Below, piece after piece: positions 25,567 to 33,365 of a stretch of 64,000 nt of DNA. The stretch's first letter is position 1; the number at the start of each line of letters is the position of its first letter. The stretch comes from Clostridium simiarum (GTDB taxonomy: Bacteria; Bacillota; Clostridia; Clostridiales; Clostridiaceae), in the NCBI RefSeq assembly GCF_018919175.1, contig NZ_JAHLQL010000001.1, positions 1 to 64,000 of the forward strand, given 5' to 3'. Below the pieces are notes generated by a model. It ran no database searches and was not told the DNA's origin. It worked only from the letters and a program-made list of their open reading frames with translations. A program made the position numbers and the translations under genes.

Positions 25567-26926
25567 GCTAAAAGGGGAACTAATTCTTTTTGCAATTATA
25601 GCAGTAATTTTAGGCTTAATAACAGGAACTAATTTAGTTAATTCTTATAGAAAAAGTAATTCAGGAAAAGAAAGACTAAGGTTATCAGCAGTAGAAAGAA
25701 ATAGAGCCTCTGTTAAGAGGATCATAGAAGATTTAGATATTGAAAGTTCAGATGAAAATACTGTTATTGAAAATATGAAAAGAATAGAGAAGGATCTAAA
25801 AAGGGGTGGGGTTAAGAGAATATTTTTAGTTGACCATGATGGATTTGTTATACAGTCAACGGGTAATTTAGGTGTAAAACAACTTGATTTAGATTTAGAA
25901 AAGTATGAGGATGTAACTGTAGAAGGTGCTACTTTTACAGCTAAAAACATCATTAAGTTAAATGAAAATAGATATGTTGTATTTATAAATGATGGCTTTA
26001 GTGAAGGGGATTTAGTTTCCATGGAAGTTTGGATAATTGTAGCTATATTAATCTTCTTAGTTTTAGTTAGTGGAAGAATTAAATACATAAATAGCATTGC
26101 CACTAATGTAAGATTAATAGCTAAAGGTGATATGACTAAAAGAGTAGATTTAAAATATAGAAATGAATTAACACAATTAGCTGAAGATATTAATTATATG
26201 GCACAAGAGCTTATGGAACAGGACTTAAATCAAAAAAGGTTTATAACAAATATCTCTCATGATTTAAGAACTCCATTAACTACAATGCTTGGTTACTCAA
26301 AAATGATAGAGGAAAAAAGTTATTCAAATGAATATGAATTAGAAAGATATGTTTCCATATTAAATAGAAAAGGTATGCACCTAAAAACTTTATTAGAGGA
26401 TTTTTTTGACTATGCAAAGCTTTCATCAATGGATATAAAAATGGAGGAGGAAGTTATAAATATCAATGAAAGTATATTGCAGCTTTTAGATGGAGAGGAA
26501 ATTTATTTTAAGGAGAGAAACTTAGAATTAGATGTGATATTAGAGAAAAAACCAATTTACACCTATGGAGATCCCATGTTAATTGCAAGGGCATTAGAAA
26601 ATTTAATAAGTAATTCTTTAAAGTATTCTAAGGAAGATTCTAAGGTAACAATAAAGCTAAGTGAAGAAAGAATAAATGGAAATATCTATGGGATATTTTC
26701 AGTTTTTAATATTCCTAAGGAGTTTTTATCAGAGGAGGAAATTGATAAGTTATTTAAAAGGTTATATAAAAATGATGTAGCAAGGTCTGAAGGGGGCAGT
26801 GGATTAGGTTTAGCAATATGCCAAGAAATAGTTAAATGCCATAATGGATTTATAAATGCTAATAAGATAAATGATGGAATAGAGTTTTTAATAGGGTTAG
26901 TTGCTATAAAAGAAGAACAACTTTAA
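25550..26926 (+). CDS. Sensor histidine kinase
   Basis: This kinase has about 458 residues: TM1 (10-30), an extracytoplasmic sensor loop (about 31-157), TM2 (158-178), HAMP (178-230), a HisKA domain with the phosphorylated histidine H237 (NISHDLRTPLTTMLGYS), then HATPase with N box LISNSLKYS and GGSGLGLAICQEIVK. The sizeable loop argues against the short-loop BceS type. A TTG start inside the response regulator gene is used because no good ATG exists; a TTG four codons earlier is also possible. Confidence 0.92.
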   Translation: MKKIVKLKGELILFAIIAVILGLITGTNLVNSYRKSNSGKERLRLSAVERNRASVKRIIEDLDIESSDENTVIENMKRIEKDLKRGGVKRIFLVDHDGFVIQSTGNLGVKQLDLDLEKYEDVTVEGATFTAKNIIKLNENRYVVFINDGFSEGDLVSMEVWIIVAILIFLVLVSGRIKYINSIATNVRLIAKGDMTKRVDLKYRNELTQLAEDINYMAQELMEQDLNQKRFITNISHDLRTPLTTMLGYSKMIEEKSYSNEYELERYVSILNRKGMHLKTLLEDFFDYAKLSSMDIKMEEEVININESILQLLDGEEIYFKERNLELDVILEKKPIYTYGDPMLIARALENLISNSLKYSKEDSKVTIKLSEERINGNIYGIFSVFNIPKEFLSEEEIDKLFKRLYKNDVARSEGGSGLGLAICQEIVKCHNGFINANKINDGIEFLIGLVAIKEEQL

Positions 26927-26974
26927 AGGAAGTCTAACTATATTTATCTAGGGTCTAACACTTATAGTAGTTTT

Positions 26975-27240
26975 ATAGGAAATTGAAGCTCATCTTCATA
27001 ACTTCATATAGAGGTTGTAACTCTATATGAAGGTTAGCTGAACTTATAAAGTTAACTAGCAGTTCTTATGCATAACATAAGAAATTTAAGTAACTAAAAT
27101 TTAAAGTTTAATGTCTTCTACCTAAGCAGATATCTCAAATTTGTGATTTGGTCATAGTGGCTTAAGCAGAGAGGCAAGACCATAGATCTTGAGTGAATTT
27201 CTTACTCTTTGAGTACTACATGAGTTATGAAGATAATTAA
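26975..27240 (+). repeat. Modular hairpin repeat cluster 3
   Basis: It holds CTCATCTTCATAACTTC (module C, reversed), CTTCATATAGAG/CTCTATATGAAG (a perfect 12-bp hairpin), then B-type CAAATTTGTGATTTGG and A-type CAAGACCATAGATCTTG modules and CTTACTCTTTGAGTACT. The C end has decayed. The rest of the gap to 27,530 holds a CCAAGTATACTTGG palindrome and no gene. Confidence 0.7.
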
Positions 27241-27530
27241 AAGGTATGAGACTTAGGGAAAAGATGTTTTCATGTGAAAGGAAAGCTAATAGAAGAAGGT
27301 AGATGAAACACTAAGCATTAAAAGGAGCTACTATTATCCAAGTATACTTGGTTAAAACCATAAGGAAGAAGAAACCCTTCTTAAATTCTTTACAGAGTCA
27401 TGAATGAGATTGAGTAAATCCTTTAACCTATTGTATAATTGGATACAATGAAGGGTGATAAAGGTTATATATTTAATATTAAACCTATGTTACCTATACA
27501 AAATAAAAAATAGCTTAAGGGGGACTTGAG

Positions 27531-28127
27531 ATGATTAAGAGTACAAGAAGTTTTTTAGAGTTAAAAGGAGATTTAGTTTACTTAAAAAAACTAGATAAAG
27601 AATATATTGAAGAATATTTTCAAGGCATTGATGACTGCAGTATTGAGTCAATTATTTTTACAGGAACTCAACAAGTGTTTAACAAATCAGATATAGAAGG
27701 GTATCTAGAAGATGTATCATCAGATAGAAGCAGAATGGACTTTTTAATATTTTCAAAGGAGTCTAATAAAGTTGTTGGGGAAGTTGTCATTAACGATATT
27801 TATAGAAATAATAGAAGTGCTAGTATGAGAGTTCTAATAAATAGAAAAGAAGATTTTAGTAAGGGTTATGGTAGTGAAGCTATTATATTGGCATTAAATT
27901 ATGGATTTGGAATGCTTAATTTACATAGAATTGAGTTAGAAGCACTAGAGTTTAATGAAAGGGCAATCCATGTTTATGAAAAAATAGGTTTCAAAAGAGA
28001 GGGAATTCGAAGAGAGGGAATCTTCTTTAATCACAAATATTACGATTTAGTTACCATGAGCATTTTAGAAGATGAGTTCAGGGCAAAATATATAGATAGT
28101 GAGAAGTCATTAAGGGAATTTTTATAG
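27531..28127 (+). CDS. RimJ/RimL-type GNAT acetyltransferase
   Basis: This 198-residue GNAT protein starts LKGDLVYLKKLDKEYIEEYF. Motif A is DFSKGYGSEAIILALNYGFG. The RimJ/RimL-like ending LHRIELEALEFNERAIHVYE leads to KIGFKREGIRREGIFFNHKY. Members acetylate protein N-termini, amino acids or antibiotics; the target is unknown. RBS AAGGGGG. It is followed after 19 bases by a two-domain GNAT, so the two are probably co-transcribed. Confidence 0.92.
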   Translation: MIKSTRSFLELKGDLVYLKKLDKEYIEEYFQGIDDCSIESIIFTGTQQVFNKSDIEGYLEDVSSDRSRMDFLIFSKESNKVVGEVVINDIYRNNRSASMRVLINRKEDFSKGYGSEAIILALNYGFGMLNLHRIELEALEFNERAIHVYEKIGFKREGIRREGIFFNHKYYDLVTMSILEDEFRAKYIDSEKSLREFL

Positions 28128-28146
28128 AAACAAGGGAGAGAGATTT

Positions 28147-29040
28147 ATGAGGGTAAGAAATATAAATTATACAGAAATAGACTTATATACAAATATGCTA
28201 CCTTACGAAGGGAGTAGACTTAAAGATATATTATCTTCTTGGTTAGAAAAGGGAATAACAAGGCTAGACTGGTGTTTTGTAATTGAAGATAATAATAAAT
28301 TTTTAGGTAGAATAATATATGGAGTATTTGATGATGATTTGGATATTTTAAATATAGATTTTATAGATGCTCCTAAAGAAGCCATGGAAAAACTTTTATG
28401 TCATAGTGTAAAAGAGATGGGTTTAAAAGGATTCAGCAAAATAATAAACCACCTTTATTCTGATAAAAATAATTTTAAGGAGTACAAAGACATATTGCTT
28501 AAAATAGGGTTTAAAATTACTCAAGAAAAGAGAAGTTTTACATGGACCCAAAATTACATTAAGGAATCCTCTAAAAGGCTGATTTTTAAAAGCTTAGAAG
28601 ATACTGGCCAGATGGAGTATATAGAGGCTATAAAAGAAGTAACAGAAGGTACCTTAGATGAAGATGATTTAAGTTCTATAAAAGAGATAGGATATAAGAA
28701 AGCAGCAGAGAAGTACTTCAATGAATTAAAAGATATTGATTTTAATAAGAAATGGTGGAAACTTGCTTATACAGGAGATAATGATCTTTTAGGGTTAGTA
28801 GTACCACAAAGGTTTAATGAAGATACAGGTGCTATTAACTATATTGGAGTTGTACCTAAAAGAAGAGGTAATGGATATATAAATGACTTATTAATAGAAG
28901 GTACTAGAATCTTAAGTGAAAATAATATAACGAAGATTATTGCTGATATTGATGTGAAAAATTTCCCATTGGAAAAGGCTCTTATGGATCAAGGATATAA
29001 ATTTGATTGTGAGATGTTAGTTATGAAATTGAGTTTATAA
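28147..29040 (+). CDS. Two-domain GNAT-like acetyltransferase
   Basis: This 297-residue protein has a degenerate N-terminal GNAT-like half (about 1-140, WCFVIEDNNKFLGRIIYGVF) and a C-terminal GNAT half with INYIGVVPKRRGNGYINDLL (motif A RRGNGY) and IADIDVKNFPLEKALMDQGY. The first half lacks a clear acetyl-CoA loop and is probably structural. Function is unknown. It is the second gene of a pair with the RimJ-like GNAT. Confidence 0.85.
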   Translation: MRVRNINYTEIDLYTNMLPYEGSRLKDILSSWLEKGITRLDWCFVIEDNNKFLGRIIYGVFDDDLDILNIDFIDAPKEAMEKLLCHSVKEMGLKGFSKIINHLYSDKNNFKEYKDILLKIGFKITQEKRSFTWTQNYIKESSKRLIFKSLEDTGQMEYIEAIKEVTEGTLDEDDLSSIKEIGYKKAAEKYFNELKDIDFNKKWWKLAYTGDNDLLGLVVPQRFNEDTGAINYIGVVPKRRGNGYINDLLIEGTRILSENNITKIIADIDVKNFPLEKALMDQGYKFDCEMLVMKLSL

Positions 29041-29215
29041 TAATTATAGTATTTAACCCCATGTATAGTATCCTTAACACTTCTTTAAAGGAAAAACAGG
29101 CTTAGAAATTTAGCAGTTATTTCTCCTTACTATGGTAGAAAAGTGATATAATGAAGTATATGATATAAATTGTAAGTATTTTATGCTAGAAATCACATTC
29201 ACAGGAGGGGTATTT

Positions 29216-29266
29216 ATGAGAACTGTTCCACTAACTGCTTTTAAAATATTTAAATCCTGCTCATAG
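29216..29266 (+). CDS. 16-codon leader-like small ORF
   Basis: MRTVPLTAFKIFKSCS follows an excellent ACAGGAGGGG site; a GATATAAT promoter-like box lies near 29,146-29,153. Just after it CATAGC and GCTATG can pair, as can GCTCAT and ATGAGC, giving alternative hairpins. It may be a regulatory leader peptide or a very small protein; nothing homologous is recognised. Confidence 0.35.
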   Translation: MRTVPLTAFKIFKSCS

Positions 29267-29372
29267 CAAAGACTGCTATAAAGAAATGAGCTATGCTTTG
29301 TTTTGAGTAAGGTATATTAATGAATTAAATTATAATTTGTCTAACAGAAACCATTAATGATGGTTTTAAATA

Positions 29373-29453
29373 ATACTCATCTTTACAAGTTTAGATGAGT
29401 GCTCGAAGAGTAAGTGACTATCACCAAATCAAAGATTTGGGATATCTGCTTAA
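29373..29453 (-). repeat. Modular hairpin repeat cluster 4 (reverse orientation)
   Basis: Reversed C module ACTCATCT...AGATGAGT, then GAGTAAGTGACTATC and a B module CCAAATC aaa GATTTGG, ending ATCTGCTTAA. It lies 5' of the CD3324-like gene, in the same orientation as the cluster 3' of it. Confidence 0.85.
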
Positions 29454-29520
29454 TGCATGGAGTAACTTTATGAGTAGTCTTTGCTTAAATCTTTATATTT
29501 TTATAAGGAGGAGCAAAGAT

Positions 29521-29799
29521 ATGGCATATATTAAAGCACAAAATGTGTTACCAGAAGAAATAATAAAGTTAATTCAAGAATATGTAGATGGAGAGTATTT
29601 ATACATTCCAAGAAAAAATGGCAATGAAAAATCTTGGGGTGAAAAAAATGGTACAAGAAGTATCCTAAAAGAGAGAAATAATGAGATCTTAAAAAAATAC
29701 CTTAGAGGAATTACTGTTACTGAATTAGCTAATGAATACTATCTTTCAGAAAAAAGTATAAGAAGGATAATAAGAGTAATAAGAAACTCATCTTCATGA
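29521..29799 (+). CDS. CD3324-like HTH protein
   Basis: This 92-residue protein reads KAQNVLPEEIIKLIQEYVDG, EYLYIPRKNGNEKSWGEKNG and a C-terminal helix-turn-helix LRGITVTELANEYYLSEKSI. It matches the CD3324 family as I remember it; its role is unknown and probably DNA-binding. The ATG follows ATAAGGAGGAG. The last codons (N-S-S-S-stop) come from the hairpin repeat, since AACTCATCTTCATGA belongs to the C module, so the natural C-terminus was replaced. Confidence 0.82.
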   Translation: MAYIKAQNVLPEEIIKLIQEYVDGEYLYIPRKNGNEKSWGEKNGTRSILKERNNEILKKYLRGITVTELANEYYLSEKSIRRIIRVIRNSSS

Positions 29800-30062
29800 C
29801 TTCAGATGAGTACTCAAAGAGTAAGCGACTACCAACAAGCCATAGGCTTGGTATCTGCTTAACCGACTATCACCAAATCGAAGATTTGGGATATCTGCTT
29901 AAGAAACTCATCTTCATGACTTAAGATGAGTACTCAAAGAGTAAGCGATTTACACAAGATTTTAGATCTTGGTTCTCTGCTTAAGGGACTACCGACAAGC
30001 CATAGGTCTTGTTATTTGCTTAACTGGCTATCACCAAATCATAGATTTGGGATATCTGATTA
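29784..30062 (-). repeat. Modular hairpin repeat cluster 5 (reverse orientation)
   Basis: There are two successive C-B/A series: ACTCATCTTCATGAC..., AAGCCATAGGCTTGG, CCAAATCgaaGATTTGG, again CTCATCTTCATGACTTAAGA, then CAAGATTTTAGATCTTGG, a decayed CAAGCCATAGGTCTTG and CCAAATCataGATTTGG. The C module starts inside the CD3324-like coding sequence. Confidence 0.9.
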
Positions 30063-30091
30063 GGAAAAGTTATTATATTAATAATAGAAGA

Positions 30092-30140
30092 GGATGATTT
30101 ATTATCAGAACAATTTTTGATAATAAATCATCCTTTTTAG
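30092..30140 (+). terminator. Strong intrinsic terminator
   Basis: GGATGATTTATTATCA pairs perfectly (16 bp) with TGATAATAAATCATCC, followed by TTTTT. It ends the CD3324-like unit. Confidence 0.85.
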
Positions 30141-30208
30141 GTTAGGTAAGTTTTATTTAAATATATTTAAGTTGTCATTGAGTAATCTGGGGAAAGTTAA
30201 AATATGTA

Positions 30209-30281
30209 TCTCCTGGCTCAAGGTTCGTTCAGAACCCTTTTGGAGGTTTTTATATAATAATATTCTTGTTAGAATATTATT
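30209..30281 (+). promoter_or_regulatory. Two hairpins in the leader of a GNAT gene
   Basis: A first stem (CTCC/GGAG outer, AAGGTTC/GAACCCTT inner) is followed by TTTTT and could be a terminator. A second perfect stem (AATAATATTC/GAATATTATT) comes 40 bases before the ribosome binding site of the next gene. The pair could act as an attenuator. Confidence 0.45.
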
Positions 30282-30322
30282 AGAAACATAATTAAACATA
30301 TGGTATTGGGGGAGGGGTAATA

Positions 30323-30805
30323 ATGAAATTTTCTTTGAAAGTTAGAACAGAAGAGGATACTAAAAAAATTTTAAACTGGTGCTATGAAGGCATATATTCA
30401 TTTTACGATAATAATATTCAACAAGAAAAAATTGATAATATTATTAGTTTAACAGGATCTGATAGGGCCTTTTCAGTGGTAAATGAAGAAGGTGAACTTG
30501 TTGGAAACTGTGAGTTTTACGATGTTTCAGACAATGAAGAAGAAGAAATTCTTGCTGTTGGTATTCAAATGGAACCTAGTTTAACTGGAAGAGGGTATGG
30601 AACAGAATTTTCCATGGCAATTATTGAAGAAGGAAGAGAGAGGCTAAAATATGACTATTTAGAATTATCAGTGGCGGATTTCAACACTAGAGCAAGAAAG
30701 GTTTATGAAAAAATAGGTTTTAAAAAGATTGATGAAATATATAATGAGATTAGAGGCAATAAATATAAATTTATAATAATGGCTAAAAAGTTTAAGGATA
30801 ATTAA
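30323..30805 (+). CDS. GNAT family N-acetyltransferase
   Basis: This is a 160-residue GNAT protein and paralogue of the one at 790 (shared KILNWCYEGIYSFYD-type N-terminus). Motif A is MEPSLTGRGYGTEFSMAIIE and motif B is NTRARKVYEKIGFKK. The acceptor is unknown. RBS GGGGAGGGG. It is monocistronic; the upstream leader contains possible attenuator hairpins. Confidence 0.9.
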   Translation: MKFSLKVRTEEDTKKILNWCYEGIYSFYDNNIQQEKIDNIISLTGSDRAFSVVNEEGELVGNCEFYDVSDNEEEEILAVGIQMEPSLTGRGYGTEFSMAIIEEGRERLKYDYLELSVADFNTRARKVYEKIGFKKIDEIYNEIRGNKYKFIIMAKKFKDN

Positions 30806-30954
30806 ATTAGGGGGAAATAATATTTAACTTCAACTATTATATATTTGTTTTGTTATTTTATGAGGAATCAATCTTAATGAAACATACTAGGGTAATAAGT
30901 ATTTATTTACTTGCTTTATTTTAATATATTGGATATAATTGTATTAGTAAAATT

Positions 30955-31325
30955 AAGGAGGTTTGATGAAATGGTAATAGCTACTTGCTAATTAATTTTC
31001 TAAATTGAAAATTTTATTCAAGGAAGATTTTAAATGCCTATACAATTAGGTTTTTTTGGTATGCTTCTTTTGAAATTTAGTAAGTAGAAGTGGTCATTTT
31101 ATAGAACTAGAATTAAATCTTAATTTTACATAAGATATTGATAGGGATGTATTTAATGCATGCTTTAAAGTTGTGATATTTTTTAGAATGATGTTAACCT
31201 AATATTATTCTAGAAGTTTCTTTGGCTTTAATTAGAATATACTCTCTTAAAAGTATTTTGCAATGTAAAATAATGTTTATTTTAGACTGTAAGGAGCAAA
31301 AACTTCCTACAGTCTTTTTTGTTCT
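30955..31325 (+). promoter_or_regulatory. Orphan leader-peptide/terminator region
   Basis: AAGGAGG precedes overlapping tiny frames (MKW at 30,966; MVIATC at 30,971). Further on an ATG opens MPIQLGFFGMLLLKFSK (31,034-31,087), containing a TAGG + T7 stretch. A terminator follows (GACTGTAAGGA ... TTCCTACAGTC plus TTTTTT, 31,287-31,322). The layout is that of a translation-sensing attenuator, but a repeat cluster rather than a resistance gene follows. Confidence 0.4.
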
Positions 31326-31348
31326 ATTGAGAGATATAATAAATCTTA

Positions 31349-31519
31349 GACTTTATCATAGTGACTTAAGTAGAGCCTAAGATCTACAGTTTAATGGTAT
31401 AGCTTTACTCTTTCATTACTGAAAGGAAACTCATCTTAACAATTTAAGATGAGTAAGCCATTGAGAAAAGATAATAGATTTTGCTTTTCTATTATGAAGC
31501 TATGAATATGAGTTTCTCA
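31349..31519 (+). repeat. Modular hairpin repeat cluster 6 (degenerate)
   Basis: Degenerate A/B modules (AATCTTAGACTTTATCATAG, CTTAAGTAGAGCCTAAGATC) are followed by GGAAACTCATCTTAACAATT and a C-like AAGATGAGTAAG, then GAATATGAGTTTCTC. The hairpins have decayed compared with the cluster at 4,941. Confidence 0.65.
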
Positions 31520-31614
31520 TAAAAAACTTAATTAAGTAATTCAGAGTTTGATATGAATTTATAAATTTTGTATAGGCATTAAACAGTAAAGAATACTTAA
31601 AAGGAGAGGATATT

Positions 31615-33042
31615 ATGGAGATTAAAGAAAAAATAATAAAAGATTTAGATAGGATAATAAATGAATATATAAAGGCAGAATTTGTACCAGGACTCGCAGT
31701 AGGTGTAGTATATAATAATGAAGTTATTTACACAAAGGGCTTTGGAGTAAAAAATATAGATACAAAAGAACCTGTTGATGAAAATTCTCTTTTTCACATG
31801 GCATCAGTATCAAAAACTTTTGTTGCTACAGGAATAATGCAGTTAGTTGAACAAGGGAAAATTAACTTAGATAAATGTTTAATAGAGTATTTACCTTATT
31901 TTAAGCTTAAAGATGAAAGATATAAAAACATAACTATAAGGCAAATATTAAATCATACATCAGGTATGCCAGATGAAGAGGATTATGAGTGGGATAAGCC
32001 AAAGTATGATGATAAGGCTTTAGAAAGGTATGTTAGAAGCGTTGATGGAAGGGAACTTATGTGGGAGCCAGGAGAAAAGTTTGCTTATAGTAATATAGCC
32101 TATGAAATTTTAGGACATGTTATTGAGAAAGTTTCAGGTATGTCCTTTGAAGAATATATGAAAGAAAATATTCTAGATGTTGTAAAAATGAAAGAAAGCA
32201 ACTTTTTAAAGCCTTTAGTTTCAAAGGATTTACTTACAAGTCCTCATATTTTGGATGTGAAAAATGGTTATGGAGCTACGGTTAGTGAAGTTTTTCCTTA
32301 TAACCGTGCACATGGGCCAAGCTCTACTTTATGTTCTAATGTAGTTGAAATGTGTAACTATGCCATTGCTAATATTAATGAAGGAAGGTTTCAAGGAGAT
32401 AAGATACTAAAGAATACTAGCTATTCAGAGCTTTGGAGAGAATATGCCTCTACAGAATGGGGAGGCTATACTTCAAAAATTGGACTTTCATGGTTTTTAG
32501 GACAATACAAAGGAAATAAGGTTATGTCTCATAGTGGTATGGACACAGGCTTTAGAAGTAATTTAATAATCTTACCTGAAAGAGGCATTGCAGTTGTTGT
32601 TATGATAAATGCATATTATATTGGAACTAAAATTTTATGCACAAGTATTTTAGATATACTTTTAGGTGAAGAAGTTCATTATATAAAAACATCACTTGCA
32701 CAGCACATAATAAGAACAATGTTTAATAACAATTCTGAAATAGCTTTAAAGGAATATGATAAGATAAAGCAAAACTCTATTGAAAGATATCTTGTTTATG
32801 AAGATGAGTTTAATGCCATTGCCTATCAACTTCTAGAGCGAAAAAGAGTTAAAGAGGCAATTGATGTGCTTAAAATATCAATTGAAATTTTCAAAGAATC
32901 AGCTAATCTTTATGATAGTCTAGGTGAAATGTATTTATGTGAAGGTAATAAGAAGCTAGCTTTAGAAAGCTACAAAAAATCTGTGGAGCTGGACCCAAAT
33001 AATGAGAATGGGAAAAAAATGATAGAGGAATTAAGCGTATAA
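31615..33042 (+). CDS. Beta-lactamase-family serine hydrolase with TPR-like C-terminus
   Basis: This 475-residue protein has the SxxK motif at S64-K67 (ASVSKTF), the YxN motif at Y158-N160 (FAYSNIAYEILG) and a third-motif HSGMDTG. A C-terminal extension contains YDSLGEMYLCEGNKKLALES, a tetratricopeptide-like repeat. The family (class C beta-lactamase fold) includes esterases, D-amino-acid peptidases and penicillin-binding-like enzymes; a true beta-lactamase is unlikely. No signal peptide is visible, so it is probably cytoplasmic. RBS AAGGAGAGG. Confidence 0.88.
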   Translation: MEIKEKIIKDLDRIINEYIKAEFVPGLAVGVVYNNEVIYTKGFGVKNIDTKEPVDENSLFHMASVSKTFVATGIMQLVEQGKINLDKCLIEYLPYFKLKDERYKNITIRQILNHTSGMPDEEDYEWDKPKYDDKALERYVRSVDGRELMWEPGEKFAYSNIAYEILGHVIEKVSGMSFEEYMKENILDVVKMKESNFLKPLVSKDLLTSPHILDVKNGYGATVSEVFPYNRAHGPSSTLCSNVVEMCNYAIANINEGRFQGDKILKNTSYSELWREYASTEWGGYTSKIGLSWFLGQYKGNKVMSHSGMDTGFRSNLIILPERGIAVVVMINAYYIGTKILCTSILDILLGEEVHYIKTSLAQHIIRTMFNNNSEIALKEYDKIKQNSIERYLVYEDEFNAIAYQLLERKRVKEAIDVLKISIEIFKESANLYDSLGEMYLCEGNKKLALESYKKSVELDPNNENGKKMIEELSV

Positions 33043-33115
33043 TTAGATAATTTGAAACCAACTTTAAGAAGACTATATTGTAGAATATAATGTATTAGAA
33101 GGATAATATAAAGTT

Positions 33116-33158
33116 AGCTCTCCAATGTAAAAATATTTTTTACATTGGAGAGCTTTTA
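33116..33158 (+). terminator. Strong intrinsic terminator
   Basis: AGCTCTCCAATGTAAAAA pairs perfectly (18 bp) with TTTTTACATTGGAGAGCT around a TAT loop. It terminates the serine hydrolase transcript. Confidence 0.85.
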
Positions 33159-33305
33159 TTTTTATACAGAGGCATTAAAATTTTCAAAAGAAAAAGAATT
33201 AATTTCATCATTATAAGGCAAAATAAGAAAAGTGTAGTATAGATAAAAATGAAAATTAAATATATGGATTTTAAAAATAGTCGTAAAATAAAAAATACAA
33301 AGAAA

Positions 33306-33354
33306 GGAGAGGGTTATGTTTTGTTACGATTTTCATAACCAGTGGATGGAATGA
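33306..33354 (+). promoter_or_regulatory. Upstream ORF and hairpin in the RNase J leader
   Basis: AAAGGAGAGGG precedes an ATG (33,316) for MFCYDFHNQWME, which ends at 33,354 just before the RNase J ribosome binding site. GGTTATG and CATAACC inside it can pair. This suggests translational or mRNA-stability control of the downstream gene. Confidence 0.4.
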
Positions 33355-33365
33355 AGGAGAATAAT

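Noticed and set aside
25645..26103. Minus-strand ORF of about 152 codons
   Set aside because: Antisense to the histidine kinase; explained by the codon bias of the real gene.
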